Assembly: GCF_041435335.1 (NCBI RefSeq) | Contig: NZ_CP108430.1 | Coordinates: forward strand, 3,454,501-3,518,500 | From: Streptomyces sp. NBC_01283 | GTDB lineage: Bacteria > Actinomycetota > Actinomycetes > Streptomycetales > Streptomycetaceae | Length of the DNA: 64,000 bases | Direction of reading: 5' to 3' | Shown here: piece by piece, positions 15,921 to 24,814 of the stretch | Position numbering within the stretch: the first letter of the stretch is position 1 | How the letters are laid out: every line of letters begins with the position of its first letter | Notes under the pieces: model-generated | The model's input: the letters and a program-made list of their open reading frames with translations, nothing else | Database searches by the model: none | What the model was told of the DNA's origin: nothing | Made by a program: the position numbers and the translations under genes

Positions 15921-17195
15921 ATGGCGGCCAGCGCCTCCCGGGTCTTCGTGTCACATCTGGCCGGTACCGCCGTCTTCGACCCGAACGGCGACCAGGTGGG
16001 CCGGGTGCGCGACCTGGTGGCGATGCTCCGGGTGCAGCGCAGACCGCCCCGCCTCCTCGGCCTCGTCGTGGAGCTGTCCACGCGGCGCCGCATCTTCCTG
16101 CCCATGACCCGCGTGACCGGCATCGAGTCGGGCCAGGTCATCACGACCGGCGTACTGAACGTGCGGCGCTTCGAGCAGCGGCCCACCGAGCGGCTCGTGC
16201 TCGGCGAGATGCTCGACCGGCGGGTCAGGCTCGTCGAGTCGGACGAGGAGGTCACCGTCCTGGACGTGTCGGTGCAGCAGCTGCCGGCCCGCCGCGACTG
16301 GGAGATCGACCGCGTCTTCGTGCGCAAGGGAAAGGGCGGCACCTTCCGGCGCAAGGGCGAGACGCTGACCGTCGAGTGGTCGGCCGTCGACGGCTTCAGC
16401 CTGGAGGAGCACGGTCAGGGCGCCGAGAGCCTGCTCGCCACCTTCGAACAGCTGCGCCCCGCCGACCTCGCCAACGTCCTGCACCACCTGTCGCCCAAAC
16501 GGCGGGCCGAGGTGGCCGCCGCGCTCGACGACGACCGGCTCGCGGACGTCCTGGAAGAGCTGCCCGAGGACGACCAGATCGAGATCTTCGGCAAGCTCAA
16601 GGAGGAGCGCGCCGCCGACGTCCTGGAGGCGATGGACCCGGACGACGCCGCCGACCTGCTCGCCGAGCTGCCCGAGGAGGACAAGGAGCGGCTGCTCACG
16701 CTGATGCAGCCGGACGACGCGGCCGACGTACGGCGGCTGATGGCGTACGAGGAGCGCACCGCGGGCGGTCTGATGACGACCGAGCCGATCGTGCTCAGGC
16801 CGGACGCGACGGTCGCCGACGCCCTCGCGCGAGTGCGCCAGCAGGACCTCTCCCCCGCGCTCGCCGCGCAGGTCTACGTGTGCCGTCCGCCGGACGAGAC
16901 GCCGACGGGCAAGTACCTGGGCACGGTGCACTTCCAGCGGCTCCTGCGCGATCCGCCGTACACGCTGGTCAGCTCGATCCTCGACGACGATCTGCAGCCG
17001 CTCACGCCGGAGACGGCGCTGCCGCAGGTCGCCGGGTTCTTCGCCACGTACGACATGGTGGCGGCCCCCGTCGTCGACGAGGGCGGCTCGCTGCTCGGTG
17101 CGGTCACCGTCGACGACGTGCTCGACCACATGCTGCCGGACGACTGGCGCGAGACGGAATTCCACCAGGATGAGGTGCCCCGTGCCACCGGCTGA
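15921..17195 (+). CDS. MgtE_N/CBS domain protein with PRC barrel, no channel domain
   Basis: A 424-residue soluble protein. Order: a PRC-barrel-like segment (about 8-90), a linker, the MgtE N-terminal superhelix (about 150-275, with repeated LADVLEELPEDDQ and AADLLAELPEEDK motifs), then two CBS domains (about 280-405). The C-terminal membrane channel domain of true MgtE is absent, and the gene ends normally at a stop with the next gene overlapping, so this is not a recent truncation. The ATG follows GGAGGAGGGG. It overlaps the DUF1003 gene by 14 bases. A role as Mg2+ or nucleotide sensor acting on a separate membrane partner is inferred. Confidence 0.85.
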   Translation: MAASASRVFVSHLAGTAVFDPNGDQVGRVRDLVAMLRVQRRPPRLLGLVVELSTRRRIFLPMTRVTGIESGQVITTGVLNVRRFEQRPTERLVLGEMLDRRVRLVESDEEVTVLDVSVQQLPARRDWEIDRVFVRKGKGGTFRRKGETLTVEWSAVDGFSLEEHGQGAESLLATFEQLRPADLANVLHHLSPKRRAEVAAALDDDRLADVLEELPEDDQIEIFGKLKEERAADVLEAMDPDDAADLLAELPEEDKERLLTLMQPDDAADVRRLMAYEERTAGGLMTTEPIVLRPDATVADALARVRQQDLSPALAAQVYVCRPPDETPTGKYLGTVHFQRLLRDPPYTLVSSILDDDLQPLTPETALPQVAGFFATYDMVAAPVVDEGGSLLGAVTVDDVLDHMLPDDWRETEFHQDEVPRATG

Positions 17196-17757
17196 CCGCG
17201 AGCGGGACGGCCGCCCGGAGCCGCGGACCGCGCCCCGCTTCCGGCTCGACCAGCCGCGGCCACCGCGCCGCAAGTTCCTGCCGGAGTACGACCCCGAGGC
17301 CTTCGGGCGGCTCTCGGAGCGGATCGCGCGGTTCCTGGGGACAGGGCGCTTCATCGTCTGGATGACGGTCACCATCATCGTGTGGGTCGCCTGGAACGTC
17401 TGGGCACCCGAGGGGCTGCGCTTCGACCCGTTCCCCTTCCTGTTCCTGACCCTGGCGCTCTCCCTCCAGGCGTCCTACGCGGCCCCCCTGATCCTGCTCG
17501 CGCAGAACCGCCAGGACGACCGGGACCGGGTCAATCTCGAACAGGACCGCAAACAGAACGAGCGGTCCATCGCGGACACCGAATATCTGAGCCGCGAGAT
17601 CGCCTCGCTGCGCATGGGGCTCGGCGAGGTGGCCACCCGCGACTGGATCCGCTCGGAACTCCAGGACCTGGTCAGGGAGCTGGAGGAGCAGCGCAGGGGC
17701 AACCGTGTCGTATTCCCGGCCGAGGAGAGCGGCGGGCGTGATGTAGGCGACCGTTGA
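17182..17757 (+). CDS. DUF1003 membrane protein
   Basis: A 191-residue protein with a basic Pro-rich N-terminus, two membrane segments (about 53-71 and 82-104) and a long charged helix (DDRDRVNLEQDRKQNERSI...) to the C-terminus, all typical of DUF1003. GTG 17182 is used because GAGG lies 6 bases upstream; ATG 17170 is too close to any ribosome site. The 14-base overlap with the MgtE_N/CBS gene means tight co-expression, so the two products may work together as sensor and membrane part. Function of the family is unknown. Confidence 0.8.
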   Translation: MPPADRERDGRPEPRTAPRFRLDQPRPPRRKFLPEYDPEAFGRLSERIARFLGTGRFIVWMTVTIIVWVAWNVWAPEGLRFDPFPFLFLTLALSLQASYAAPLILLAQNRQDDRDRVNLEQDRKQNERSIADTEYLSREIASLRMGLGEVATRDWIRSELQDLVRELEEQRRGNRVVFPAEESGGRDVGDR

Positions 17758-17788
17758 CGGCTCTTTCCGGGGCAGGGTTACCGCGCCG

Positions 17789-17801
17789 TACTATCGGTCT
17801 T
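17789..17801 (+). promoter_or_regulatory. Possible -10 element for leaderless mrp message
   Basis: TACTAT at 17789-17794 ends 7 bases before the mrp ATG, and no ribosome site is present; both points fit a leaderless transcript. A matching -35 was not clear. Confidence 0.35.
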
Positions 17802-18935
17802 ATGGCTACGGAAGACGCGGTGCGTGAAGCACTGGCGACGGTGAACGACCCCGAGATCCACCGACCGATCACCGAGTTGGGGATGGTCAAATCGGTAGAT
17901 ATCTCCCCTGATGGGGTGGTAGCGGTCACCGTGTACCTCACGGTCTCCGGGTGCCCGATGCGCGAGACCATCACGAAGAACGTGACCGACGCGGTCGCCG
18001 CCGTCGAAGGCGTCACCCACGTGGACGTCACCCTCGACGTGATGAGCGACGAGCAGCGCAAGGAGCTGGCGTCCGCGCTGCGCGGCGGCACCGCCGAGCG
18101 CGAGGTCCCCTTCGCCAAGCCCGGCTCGCTGACCCGTGTCTACGCCGTCGCGTCCGGCAAGGGCGGCGTCGGCAAGTCCTCGGTGACGGTGAACCTCGCG
18201 GCCGCGATGGCGGCGGACGGCCTGAAGGTCGGCGTCGTGGACGCGGACATCTACGGCCACTCCGTGCCCCGGATGCTGGGCGCGGACGGCAAGCCCACCC
18301 AGGTCGAGGACATGATCATGCCGCCGTCGGCGCACGGCGTGAAGGTCATCTCGATCGGCATGTTCACCCCGGGCAACGCCCCGGTCGTCTGGCGTGGCCC
18401 GATGCTCCACCGCGCCCTCCAGCAGTTCCTCGCGGACGTCTTCTGGGGCGACCTGGACGTCCTGCTCCTGGACCTGCCCCCGGGCACCGGCGACATCGCG
18501 ATCTCCGTGGCGCAGCTCGTCCCGAACGCCGAGATCCTCGTCGTGACGACGCCCCAGCAGGCGGCGGCCGAGGTCGCCGAGCGCGCGGGCTCCATCGCCG
18601 TTCAGACCCATCAGAAGATCGTCGGCGTGGTCGAGAACATGGCCGGGCTGCCCTGCCCGCACTGCGGCGAGATGGTCGACGTCTTCGGCACGGGCGGCGG
18701 CCAGCGGGTCGCCGAGGGCCTCACGAAGACGACGGGCGCCAACGTCCCGGTCCTCGGCTCCATCCCGATCGACGTCCGCCTGCGCGAGGGCGGCGACGAG
18801 GGCAAGCCGGTCGTCCTGACGGACCCGGACTCCCCCGCCGGCTCGGCGCTGCGCACGATCGCGGGCAAGCTGGGCGGCCGCCAGCGCGGCCTCGCGGGCA
18901 TGACCCTGGGGATCACCCCGCGCAACAAGTTCTGA
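17802..18935 (+). CDS. mrp: Mrp/NBP35 family ATP-binding iron-sulfur carrier
   Basis: A 377-residue P-loop ATPase that holds and transfers iron-sulfur clusters. An N-terminal MIP18/DUF59 domain (about 4-80, with SGCPM) precedes the deviant Walker A SGKGGVGKSS at 118-127; DADIYGHSVPRM and LLLDLPPGTGD follow, and the cluster-ligand CPHC is at 285-288. Length and motifs are full. It starts 45 bases after the DUF1003 gene without a ribosome site, probably leaderless from its own promoter, and ends at a strong terminator. Confidence 0.93.
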   Translation: MATEDAVREALATVNDPEIHRPITELGMVKSVDISPDGVVAVTVYLTVSGCPMRETITKNVTDAVAAVEGVTHVDVTLDVMSDEQRKELASALRGGTAEREVPFAKPGSLTRVYAVASGKGGVGKSSVTVNLAAAMAADGLKVGVVDADIYGHSVPRMLGADGKPTQVEDMIMPPSAHGVKVISIGMFTPGNAPVVWRGPMLHRALQQFLADVFWGDLDVLLLDLPPGTGDIAISVAQLVPNAEILVVTTPQQAAAEVAERAGSIAVQTHQKIVGVVENMAGLPCPHCGEMVDVFGTGGGQRVAEGLTKTTGANVPVLGSIPIDVRLREGGDEGKPVVLTDPDSPAGSALRTIAGKLGGRQRGLAGMTLGITPRNKF

Positions 18936-18957
18936 GGCTTTACCGGGCTTCACCGCC

Positions 18958-19008
18958 GTACGCCGATGGGGGCGCCGCTCGTCATGAGCGGCGCCCCCAT
19001 CGGCGTAC
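18958..19008. terminator. Very strong bidirectional terminator
   Basis: A perfect 23-base-pair stem (left arm 18958-18980, right arm 18986-19008) with loop GTCAT lies between the convergent mrp and 223-residue genes. Confidence 0.9.
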
Positions 19009-19024
19009 GTGTGCGGCGGTCGGG

Positions 19025-19696
19025 CTAGGCGGCGTACTCGTGGATGTCCTTGACCACGGAGAAGCCCAGGCCGTACGCGCTCATGCCGCGGCCGTAGGCG
19101 CCCAGGGGCACACCGTCCTTGGTGGACCCGGCGAGGATCCAGCCGAACTCCGACTCGCGGTAGTGGAACGAGGTCGGCACCCCGTCCACCGGGAGCGAGA
19201 GCGTCGACCAGTCCTCGCCCTGCAGATCGTCCGCGAGGACCCAGGCCGTCTCGGTCTGCTGGTCCAGCCAGTCGTCGCGCAGGCTGTGGTCCATCTGGCT
19301 GGGCCAGGTGTAGGACAGCAGACCCACTCCGGCGAGCCAGGCCGCGGACGACACCGAGGTCGCCTCCAGCAGGCCCGTGCCGTCCGGGCTGCGGCGCACC
19401 GGGTTGGCCGCGACGGTCACCACGACCGCGAAGCGCTCCTTGTCGCTGTTCCCGAAGGGTCCGTCGCTCCGTACCGACGGCTCATCGCCGTGCCCGATGG
19501 AGCCGTGCTCCACCGCGCCGTCCGCGGCGGTGCCGACCTGCATCAGCCAGCGCTGCCCCGTGAAGGCCTCGTCGAGGCCGTACCAGGGGAAGGGCGCCAG
19601 CAGATAGCTGTCGACCGTGCGCCGGGCGGAGGGCATCGCCTGTGCGGTGCCGTCCGCGGTCGGCGCCTGTGCGCCTACGCGACTTGTCGTCTCCAT
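19025..19696 (-). CDS. Conserved hypothetical protein
   Basis: A 223-residue soluble protein starting METTSRVGAQAPTADGTAQA. The body, with LLAPFPWYGLDEAF and TWPSQMDHSLRDDWLD and ending FSVVKDIHEYAA, is Trp-rich and mixed alpha/beta; I recognise it only as a conserved Streptomyces protein between mrp and tatB. The ATG at 19696 has GGAGG 11 bases upstream. No membrane segment or catalytic motif is visible. Confidence 0.65.
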   Translation of the reverse strand: METTSRVGAQAPTADGTAQAMPSARRTVDSYLLAPFPWYGLDEAFTGQRWLMQVGTAADGAVEHGSIGHGDEPSVRSDGPFGNSDKERFAVVVTVAANPVRRSPDGTGLLEATSVSSAAWLAGVGLLSYTWPSQMDHSLRDDWLDQQTETAWVLADDLQGEDWSTLSLPVDGVPTSFHYRESEFGWILAGSTKDGVPLGAYGRGMSAYGLGFSVVKDIHEYAA

Positions 19697-19882
19697 GTAC
19701 CCGGCCGCCTCCTCGTTCTCATCGGTCCGCAGGGCCCGCCCCCCTCGGGCGTCCTCAGCCGGACAACAAGGCAGGATAGCCACACCCGTTCCGGAAGCTG
19801 GGACACCGGTCGGCGTACGGGTGTCCGGAAAGACGTGCCACGGGGCGTGCTCAGGGGCGGAGCGCGGGCGCCTCGGAGGAGG

Positions 19883-20362
19883 TCAGGTGGCGTCCGCGTC
19901 GAACGGCGGGTGGTCGACGGGCGCGGCCTTCCCGGGCTTCTTGTCCATGTCCATGCGGCCGTCCTTCTTGGCCATGTCGACGCGGCCGCCCGCGTCGGAC
20001 GCGGTGTCCGTGCCGGTCGCGCCGTCGGAGGATTCACTCTCCCGCCCGTGCACGGCGTCCGTGACCTCGGCCATCTCCTTCTTCAGGTCGAAGCCGTTCC
20101 GGATTTCCTTCAGGCCGAGCTCGTCGTTGTCGAGCTGCTTGCGGATGAAGGTCTTCGGATTCAGGTCCTCGAACTCGAAGTCCTTGAATTCCGGGCCGAG
20201 TTCACTGCGTATATCCGCCTTGGCGCTGTCCGAGAATTCACGGATCTTACGTATGGTCCGCGAGGCGTCCTGAATCAGCTTGGGCAGCTTGTCCGGGCCG
20301 AAAACGAGCACGGCGAGGACGACCAGCGCCACTACCTCAAGCGGGCCAATGTCTGAGAACAC
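19883..20362 (-). CDS. tatB: Sec-independent protein translocase TatB
   Basis: A 159-residue TatB with the single N-terminal membrane helix and hinge, MFSDIGPLEVVALVVLAVLVFGPDKLP, then a long amphipathic helix (RTIRKIREFSDSAKADI) and a disordered, Met/Asp/Lys-rich tail. It forms the twin-arginine translocation receptor with TatC. The GTG start follows AAGGAG. It lies 82 bases after the HtrA gene on the same strand, the order seen in the mycobacterial sigE-rseA-htrA-tatB cluster. tatA and tatC are not in this window. Confidence 0.93.
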   Translation of the reverse strand: MFSDIGPLEVVALVVLAVLVFGPDKLPKLIQDASRTIRKIREFSDSAKADIRSELGPEFKDFEFEDLNPKTFIRKQLDNDELGLKEIRNGFDLKKEMAEVTDAVHGRESESSDGATGTDTASDAGGRVDMAKKDGRMDMDKKPGKAAPVDHPPFDADAT

Positions 20363-20444
20363 CTTGAGCTCCTTGCCATCCGGACCGGGTCCACGGTACC
20401 CGGCGTTCCTGTCCGTCCGGTAGCCGCTGGGCGACAGACGTGGA

Positions 20445-22676
20445 TCAGTTCCCGCCCGACGCGCCGAGCACGAGGGTCGCTTTCCGGTCCTTTCCAGCTC
20501 GCTGGACCGTCAATTCAAGGCTGTCCTTCGGCCGATGCGCGCGGATCTTGACGATGAGCTCGTCTCCGGAGTGGATGCGCTGGCCGTCCACCGCGGTGAT
20601 GACGTCGCCCGGTTTGATTCCGGCACGGTCGCCGGGGCCTCCCGCGTTCACGGCGGGGCCGCCGCCCTTGCCCTTGTCGCCGACGCGGGCGCCGTCGCCG
20701 GTGTACTCCATGTCGAGCGTGACGCCGATCACAGGGTGCACGGCCTTGCCGTTGTTGATCAGCTCTTCGGCGACGCGCTTGCCCTGGTTGATGGGGATGG
20801 CGAAGCCGAGGCCGATGGAACCCGCCTGGCCGCCGCCGGGTGCCGAGCTGTCGTCGGCGGAGCGTATGGCGCTGTTGATGCCGATCACCCGGGCCTGGGC
20901 GTCGACCAGCGGGCCGCCGGAGTTGCCGGGGTTGATGGGAGCGTCGGTCTGCAGCGCGTCGACGTAACTCACGTCGCTGCCGTCGCCCTTCTCCCCGCCG
21001 GCGGTGATGGGGCGCTCCTTGGCGCTGATGATGCCCGAGGTGACGGTGTTGGCCAGGTCGAAGGGGGCACCGATGGCGACGACGGGGTCGCCCACCTGCA
21101 CGTTCTCGGAGTTGCCGAGGGGCAGTGGCTTGAGCCCGCGTACGCCGGAGACCTTGACCACGGCGAGGTCGTACCCGGCGTCACGGCCTATGACCTCCGC
21201 CTTGGCGGTCTCGCCGCCGCTGAAGGTCACCGATATCTCGCCACCGGTGCCGGCGGGCTCGACCACGTGGTTGTTGGTGAGGATGTGACCCTTGCCGTCC
21301 AGCACGAACCCGGTGCCGGTGCCCTGCGCCTCGTCGCCGCTGACGTGCAGGGTCACGACGCCGGGCAGCGAGCTCGCCGCGATCCCGGCGACGCTGTCCT
21401 TGGCCCGCGCCTTGTCCTGGGACCCGGCCTGCGGCAACTCGATGTCGGAAACACCGGCGTTCCGCTCCAGATACGCCCCCAAGGCCCCACCCAGGCCTCC
21501 GGCCACGAGGGTGATGACGGCGATCCCGACAAGAATGACCCGCCGCGCCCGCTTCCGCTGCTTGTCCTTGTCGACGGGAACGGCACCACTCTGCTGGAGG
21601 GGGGCGTTCCAGGGGTCGTAGGACTGACGGGGAGGGGCGGGTTGGGGTTGGGATTGGGGCTGAGGCTGGTGATGCGGGGCGGCGTGAGGGTGGGGCTGCG
21701 GGCCGCCGCCTTGCGGGGGCGTGGGGTGCGGGGTGCCGTGGGGCGGGGTGGAGCCGTGGGCGGGGGCCGGGCCCGGGGTGCCGTGGGGCGGGGTGCCGCT
21801 GTGGTTCGCCGCCGGGAGCTGTGTGCCGTGGGTCGGGGTGGCCGTCGGGTGCTGTACGGGCGGGGCGGGGGCCCAGGGGCCGGGCTCACCGTAGGGCGGG
21901 GTGCTGTACGGATCGGGGTCGTGCAGCGGGCGGGGGCGGTCGGCGGGGGCTCCAGGAGCCGAGGCGTCGGGGGCGGAGCCGCTCTGGGCGGGAACACCCG
22001 GGCCCGGGGTGCCGGGCGCAGGATTCGCGGCAGCCTGGGTCGAAACGCCCGAAGCCGGGTCACCAGGAGCAGTGCCGGCGTGTGCGACGGGAGTGGTACC
22101 CGCCGGAGCGGGAACACCCGGGGCGGAGGTGCCGGGCGCGGGGGCCGCGTCGGCAGGCGCGACGGGAACGGTACCGGTGGGGACACCCGGGCCGGGGGCA
22201 CCAGACGTATGGGCAGCTACAGCAGCCGCGTCGGCCGGAGCCGAGGCGTCGGCGCCGGGCGCGACAGCGGACGGACCCACGGCATCAGCCCGGGGGCCAA
22301 GCGCGGCAGCGGTCGGAGTCGGCTCGGCCGAAGCCAGCTCAGACGTCACCCCAGCCAAAGTCGACTCAGACCCAGCCCCGGGCGAAGTCCACCCAGGCGA
22401 AGCCGGCTCAGGCCCCGCGCCAGGCGAAGCCACCTCCGGCCCCACCCCGGACGGACCCGGATCAGGCGTAACCCCAGGTGAAGTCGGTTCAGGCCTTGCG
22501 CCCAGCGGAGTCGCTGCTGCCAGGGTGAAGTCGCCGGAGTCGTCCTCTCGGTCGGCGGCGCCCGTGGCCTCGTCCCCGGTGGCGGGTCCGCCCCGCTCCG
22601 CACCCGTGCCGTCAGGCGCGGACGCCGACCTGGGGCGGCTCCACCACTTCGCCTTCGTGGGCTTGCCCTCGTCCAT
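20445..22676 (-). CDS. htrA: HtrA/DegP-like membrane serine protease with PDZ domain
   Basis: A 743-residue envelope protease. Residues 1 to about 370 are cytoplasmic and disordered, a Pro/Gly/Ala-rich stretch with degenerate repeats (PGAGPEPASPG, GTPGPGVPA). One membrane segment follows (VILVGIAVITLVAGGLGGAL). The extracytoplasmic trypsin-like domain has the triad His in TNNHVV, Asp in GYDLAVVKV and Ser in GNSGGPL, and a PDZ domain (RAGIKPGDVITAVDG) ends the protein. The ATG follows GGGGAG. It comes after the sigma/anti-sigma pair and is a likely member of that envelope stress response. Confidence 0.9.
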   Translation of the reverse strand: MDEGKPTKAKWWSRPRSASAPDGTGAERGGPATGDEATGAADREDDSGDFTLAAATPLGARPEPTSPGVTPDPGPSGVGPEVASPGAGPEPASPGWTSPGAGSESTLAGVTSELASAEPTPTAAALGPRADAVGPSAVAPGADASAPADAAAVAAHTSGAPGPGVPTGTVPVAPADAAPAPGTSAPGVPAPAGTTPVAHAGTAPGDPASGVSTQAAANPAPGTPGPGVPAQSGSAPDASAPGAPADRPRPLHDPDPYSTPPYGEPGPWAPAPPVQHPTATPTHGTQLPAANHSGTPPHGTPGPAPAHGSTPPHGTPHPTPPQGGGPQPHPHAAPHHQPQPQSQPQPAPPRQSYDPWNAPLQQSGAVPVDKDKQRKRARRVILVGIAVITLVAGGLGGALGAYLERNAGVSDIELPQAGSQDKARAKDSVAGIAASSLPGVVTLHVSGDEAQGTGTGFVLDGKGHILTNNHVVEPAGTGGEISVTFSGGETAKAEVIGRDAGYDLAVVKVSGVRGLKPLPLGNSENVQVGDPVVAIGAPFDLANTVTSGIISAKERPITAGGEKGDGSDVSYVDALQTDAPINPGNSGGPLVDAQARVIGINSAIRSADDSSAPGGGQAGSIGLGFAIPINQGKRVAEELINNGKAVHPVIGVTLDMEYTGDGARVGDKGKGGGPAVNAGGPGDRAGIKPGDVITAVDGQRIHSGDELIVKIRAHRPKDSLELTVQRAGKDRKATLVLGASGGN

Positions 22677-22802
22677 GCTCTCCCCACACCTGGCCTACGG
22701 CGGACGCCGATCACGTGCTCAACTCCGCGCCCGCCACAAGCCTCGGGCAGGCACGGCCCACCGAGGATTCAACCAGGTTCCCGCACCGAAGCGCAGAGCA
22801 CG

Positions 22803-23831
22803 TCAGCGGATCTGCGAAGTGCCCTGCAGGGTGCCCTCTATGGGTGAGGACGCCGCGGTGCTCGAAGCCGCCTCGTCCAGGGTCGGCACCGTACCGGCGG
22901 AAGAGGTGCTGCCCGATACGACGGGAGGCACCGGCCGGATCAGCGGGGACATGATCGCCGCGCCGGTCAGCATCGGCGCCGCGATCTGATGCCGGGCGGA
23001 CACGGACTCGGGCTGGTCGATACGAGGGCCCCGCGCAGGCACACCGGGCAGCAGAGGGCCGGTCGCCTGAGTCGGCGCGACCGGCGCCACGAGGACTCCG
23101 GGACGCTGACCCTGCACCGACAGCGGCCCGCTGCCGCGGCGGCGGACGGAATCGGGAGCCGAGGTGGCAGCCGAGCCCGGCGAACGCAGCGGCGACGCAT
23201 TGCTGTTGCTGCTGCCAGAACTGCTGTTGCTGCTGCCCGAGCCCGCGCGCGAGTCACCCGGGTCGGCAGGGATGCCCGTCGTGACGCCGCCCAGCGCTAT
23301 CGCGGCCAGCGACACCGCGCCCGCGGCGGCGAAGGCGAACCTCCGTCCGCGCCACAGCGACCGCTCGGCCTCGTTCCGGCCCACGTCACGGCGGTCGACG
23401 TCATGGATGCGGAAACCGCGCCCCGAACCCGGCAGCACCGTGGCATGGCTGCCCGAGGGCGCGTAGCCGAAGGTCTCGGGCCGTATGCCGAAGACTCCGC
23501 TCGGCGGCAGCCCTGACTCACTGTCCGCGGTGGCGAAGCCGCCGCCGGGGGATCTGGGGCCGGGCGGAGGCTCGCTGCCACCGCCGGGCAGGCCTTGCAG
23601 CCGGGCGAGGAAACTCTCGGAGGGAGGCGGCGGCGCCGCCTCGGCGAAGACACTCTTGAGCCGCCGCTGCGCGTCGGCCTCGGTCTTGCACTTCGGACAG
23701 GTCGCGAGATGAGCGAGGACCCGCTCACGCGCGTCATGGCCCAACTCACCGTCCACCAGGGCGGCGAGTCGGTCCCCCAGATGCTGCTCGGCCAGATGCC
23801 GCTCGGCAGGATTCGACCGTGATCCACTCAC
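22803..23831 (-). CDS. rseA: Zinc-binding anti-sigma factor (RseA-like)
   Basis: A 342-residue partner of the ECF sigma factor encoded just upstream. The N-terminal ZAS domain has HLATCPKC (His41, Cys45, Cys48: HxxxCxxC) preceded by a His in the conserved helix. A linker rich in Pro/Gly leads to a membrane segment near 168-190 and an external Ser/Asn/Pro-rich tail. GTG 23831 overlaps the sigma stop codon by four bases (GTGA), so translation is coupled. Mycobacterial RseA is shorter; the long outer tail is a Streptomyces feature. It should hold the sigma factor at the membrane until stress. Confidence 0.85.
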   Translation of the reverse strand: MSGSRSNPAERHLAEQHLGDRLAALVDGELGHDARERVLAHLATCPKCKTEADAQRRLKSVFAEAAPPPPSESFLARLQGLPGGGSEPPPGPRSPGGGFATADSESGLPPSGVFGIRPETFGYAPSGSHATVLPGSGRGFRIHDVDRRDVGRNEAERSLWRGRRFAFAAAGAVSLAAIALGGVTTGIPADPGDSRAGSGSSNSSSGSSNSNASPLRSPGSAATSAPDSVRRRGSGPLSVQGQRPGVLVAPVAPTQATGPLLPGVPARGPRIDQPESVSARHQIAAPMLTGAAIMSPLIRPVPPVVSGSTSSAGTVPTLDEAASSTAASSPIEGTLQGTSQIR

Positions 23832-24595
23832 TCGGTCGCGCCCCCTCCTCCCGGCGCCACGGCTCCTGCGAGCGAGCGGCGCTCGGCGCGGGCTTCGGGC
23901 GACCGGTGCTGAAGGGCCTTGCGCAACTGCGAGCGGCCACGGTGGATACGGCTGCGGACCGTGCCCAGCTTGACGCCCAGGGTCGCGGCGATCTCCTCGT
24001 ACGAGAGACCTTCGATGTCGCAGAGGACCACGGCCGCGCGGAACTCCGGAGCGAGGGTGTCGAGCGCCTGCTGCACGTCCGCGTCGAAGTGCGTGTCGTT
24101 GAAGACCTGCTGCGGCGACGGCTCACGGCTGGGGAGGCGCTCCGCCGCGTCGTCGCCGAGGGCGTCGAAACGGATGCGCTGCTTGCGGCGCACCATGTCC
24201 AGGAACAGGTTCGTGGTGATGCGGTGCAGCCAGCCCTCGAACGTGCCGGGGGTGTAGGTCGACAGGGACCGGAAGACACGGACGAAGACCTCTTGCGTGA
24301 GGTCCTCGGCGTCGTGCTGATTGCCGGTCAGGCGGTATGCCAGGCGATAGACCCGTCCGCTGTGCGTGCTGACGATCTCCTCCCAGGTGGGGGGAGTCCA
24401 CGCCTGCGATTCCGCATCAGCGGCAAAGGTCGCGGTCTGAGCGGAACTGGCGGTGTGGAATCGGTCAGCGGTGTCGGTCACGGATTTCGGCTCACCCGCC
24501 AACCCGAGAAAGCGCCTCAGCGCTCCTCCCCGATCCGCGGACGCAGCCGCACCTCCCCTGTCGGCTCTGGTGGTGTCCAGTGGAGCCCCTACCAT
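23828..24595 (-). CDS. sigE: ECF sigma factor, SigE-like (mycobacterial type)
   Basis: A 255-residue sigma-70 family factor with regions 2 (about 73-140, [15 protein letters not shown]) and 4 (about 175-228, [26 protein letters not shown]) and an N-terminal extension of about 70 residues. ATG 24595 is chosen because GAGG lies five bases upstream; ATG 24703 is in frame and could give a longer form. Gene order (divergent methyltransferase, anti-sigma, HtrA, TatB) is that of M. tuberculosis sigE; it is not the well-known Streptomyces SigE beside CseABC. A sigma-R-type promoter lies upstream. Confidence 0.88.
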   Translation of the reverse strand: MVGAPLDTTRADRGGAAASADRGGALRRFLGLAGEPKSVTDTADRFHTASSAQTATFAADAESQAWTPPTWEEIVSTHSGRVYRLAYRLTGNQHDAEDLTQEVFVRVFRSLSTYTPGTFEGWLHRITTNLFLDMVRRKQRIRFDALGDDAAERLPSREPSPQQVFNDTHFDADVQQALDTLAPEFRAAVVLCDIEGLSYEEIAATLGVKLGTVRSRIHRGRSQLRKALQHRSPEARAERRSLAGAVAPGGGGATE

Positions 24596-24735
24596 AGCCA
24601 CCTCGCCCGTTAGCTCCGGATAAGCGTTTTTACTGGAATTTGGTACGGGCTTCCTGCCAGGTGTCCTGCCTGGTCGAAGGGCCCGCCGCCAGTCTTGATC
24701 CATTCGTTACCCCCGGCGTCCGCCTACCCCTACTA

Positions 24736-24762
24736 AACGCCCGGTCCCATCTGCGGGTTCCC
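24736..24762 (-). promoter_or_regulatory. Sigma-R-type promoter of the ECF sigma gene
   Basis: On the minus strand GGGAAC (24762-24757), 17 bases and CGTT (24739-24736) match GGGAAY-N16/17-CGTT at every fixed position. Transcription would start near 24730, giving a leader of about 135 bases to ATG 24595 and also covering the alternative start at 24703. Confidence 0.65.
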
Positions 24763-24814
24763 ACCCCCAACGGATACAGTCACGGCCAGGCATCCACGGG
24801 GACAGGAGAGGGCC

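Noticed and set aside
17951..20356. Open frame of about 800 codons on the plus strand over mrp and tatB
   Set aside because: Arg/Gly/Pro-rich shadow of mrp and of minus-strand genes; it crosses a perfect terminator and two well-supported genes.
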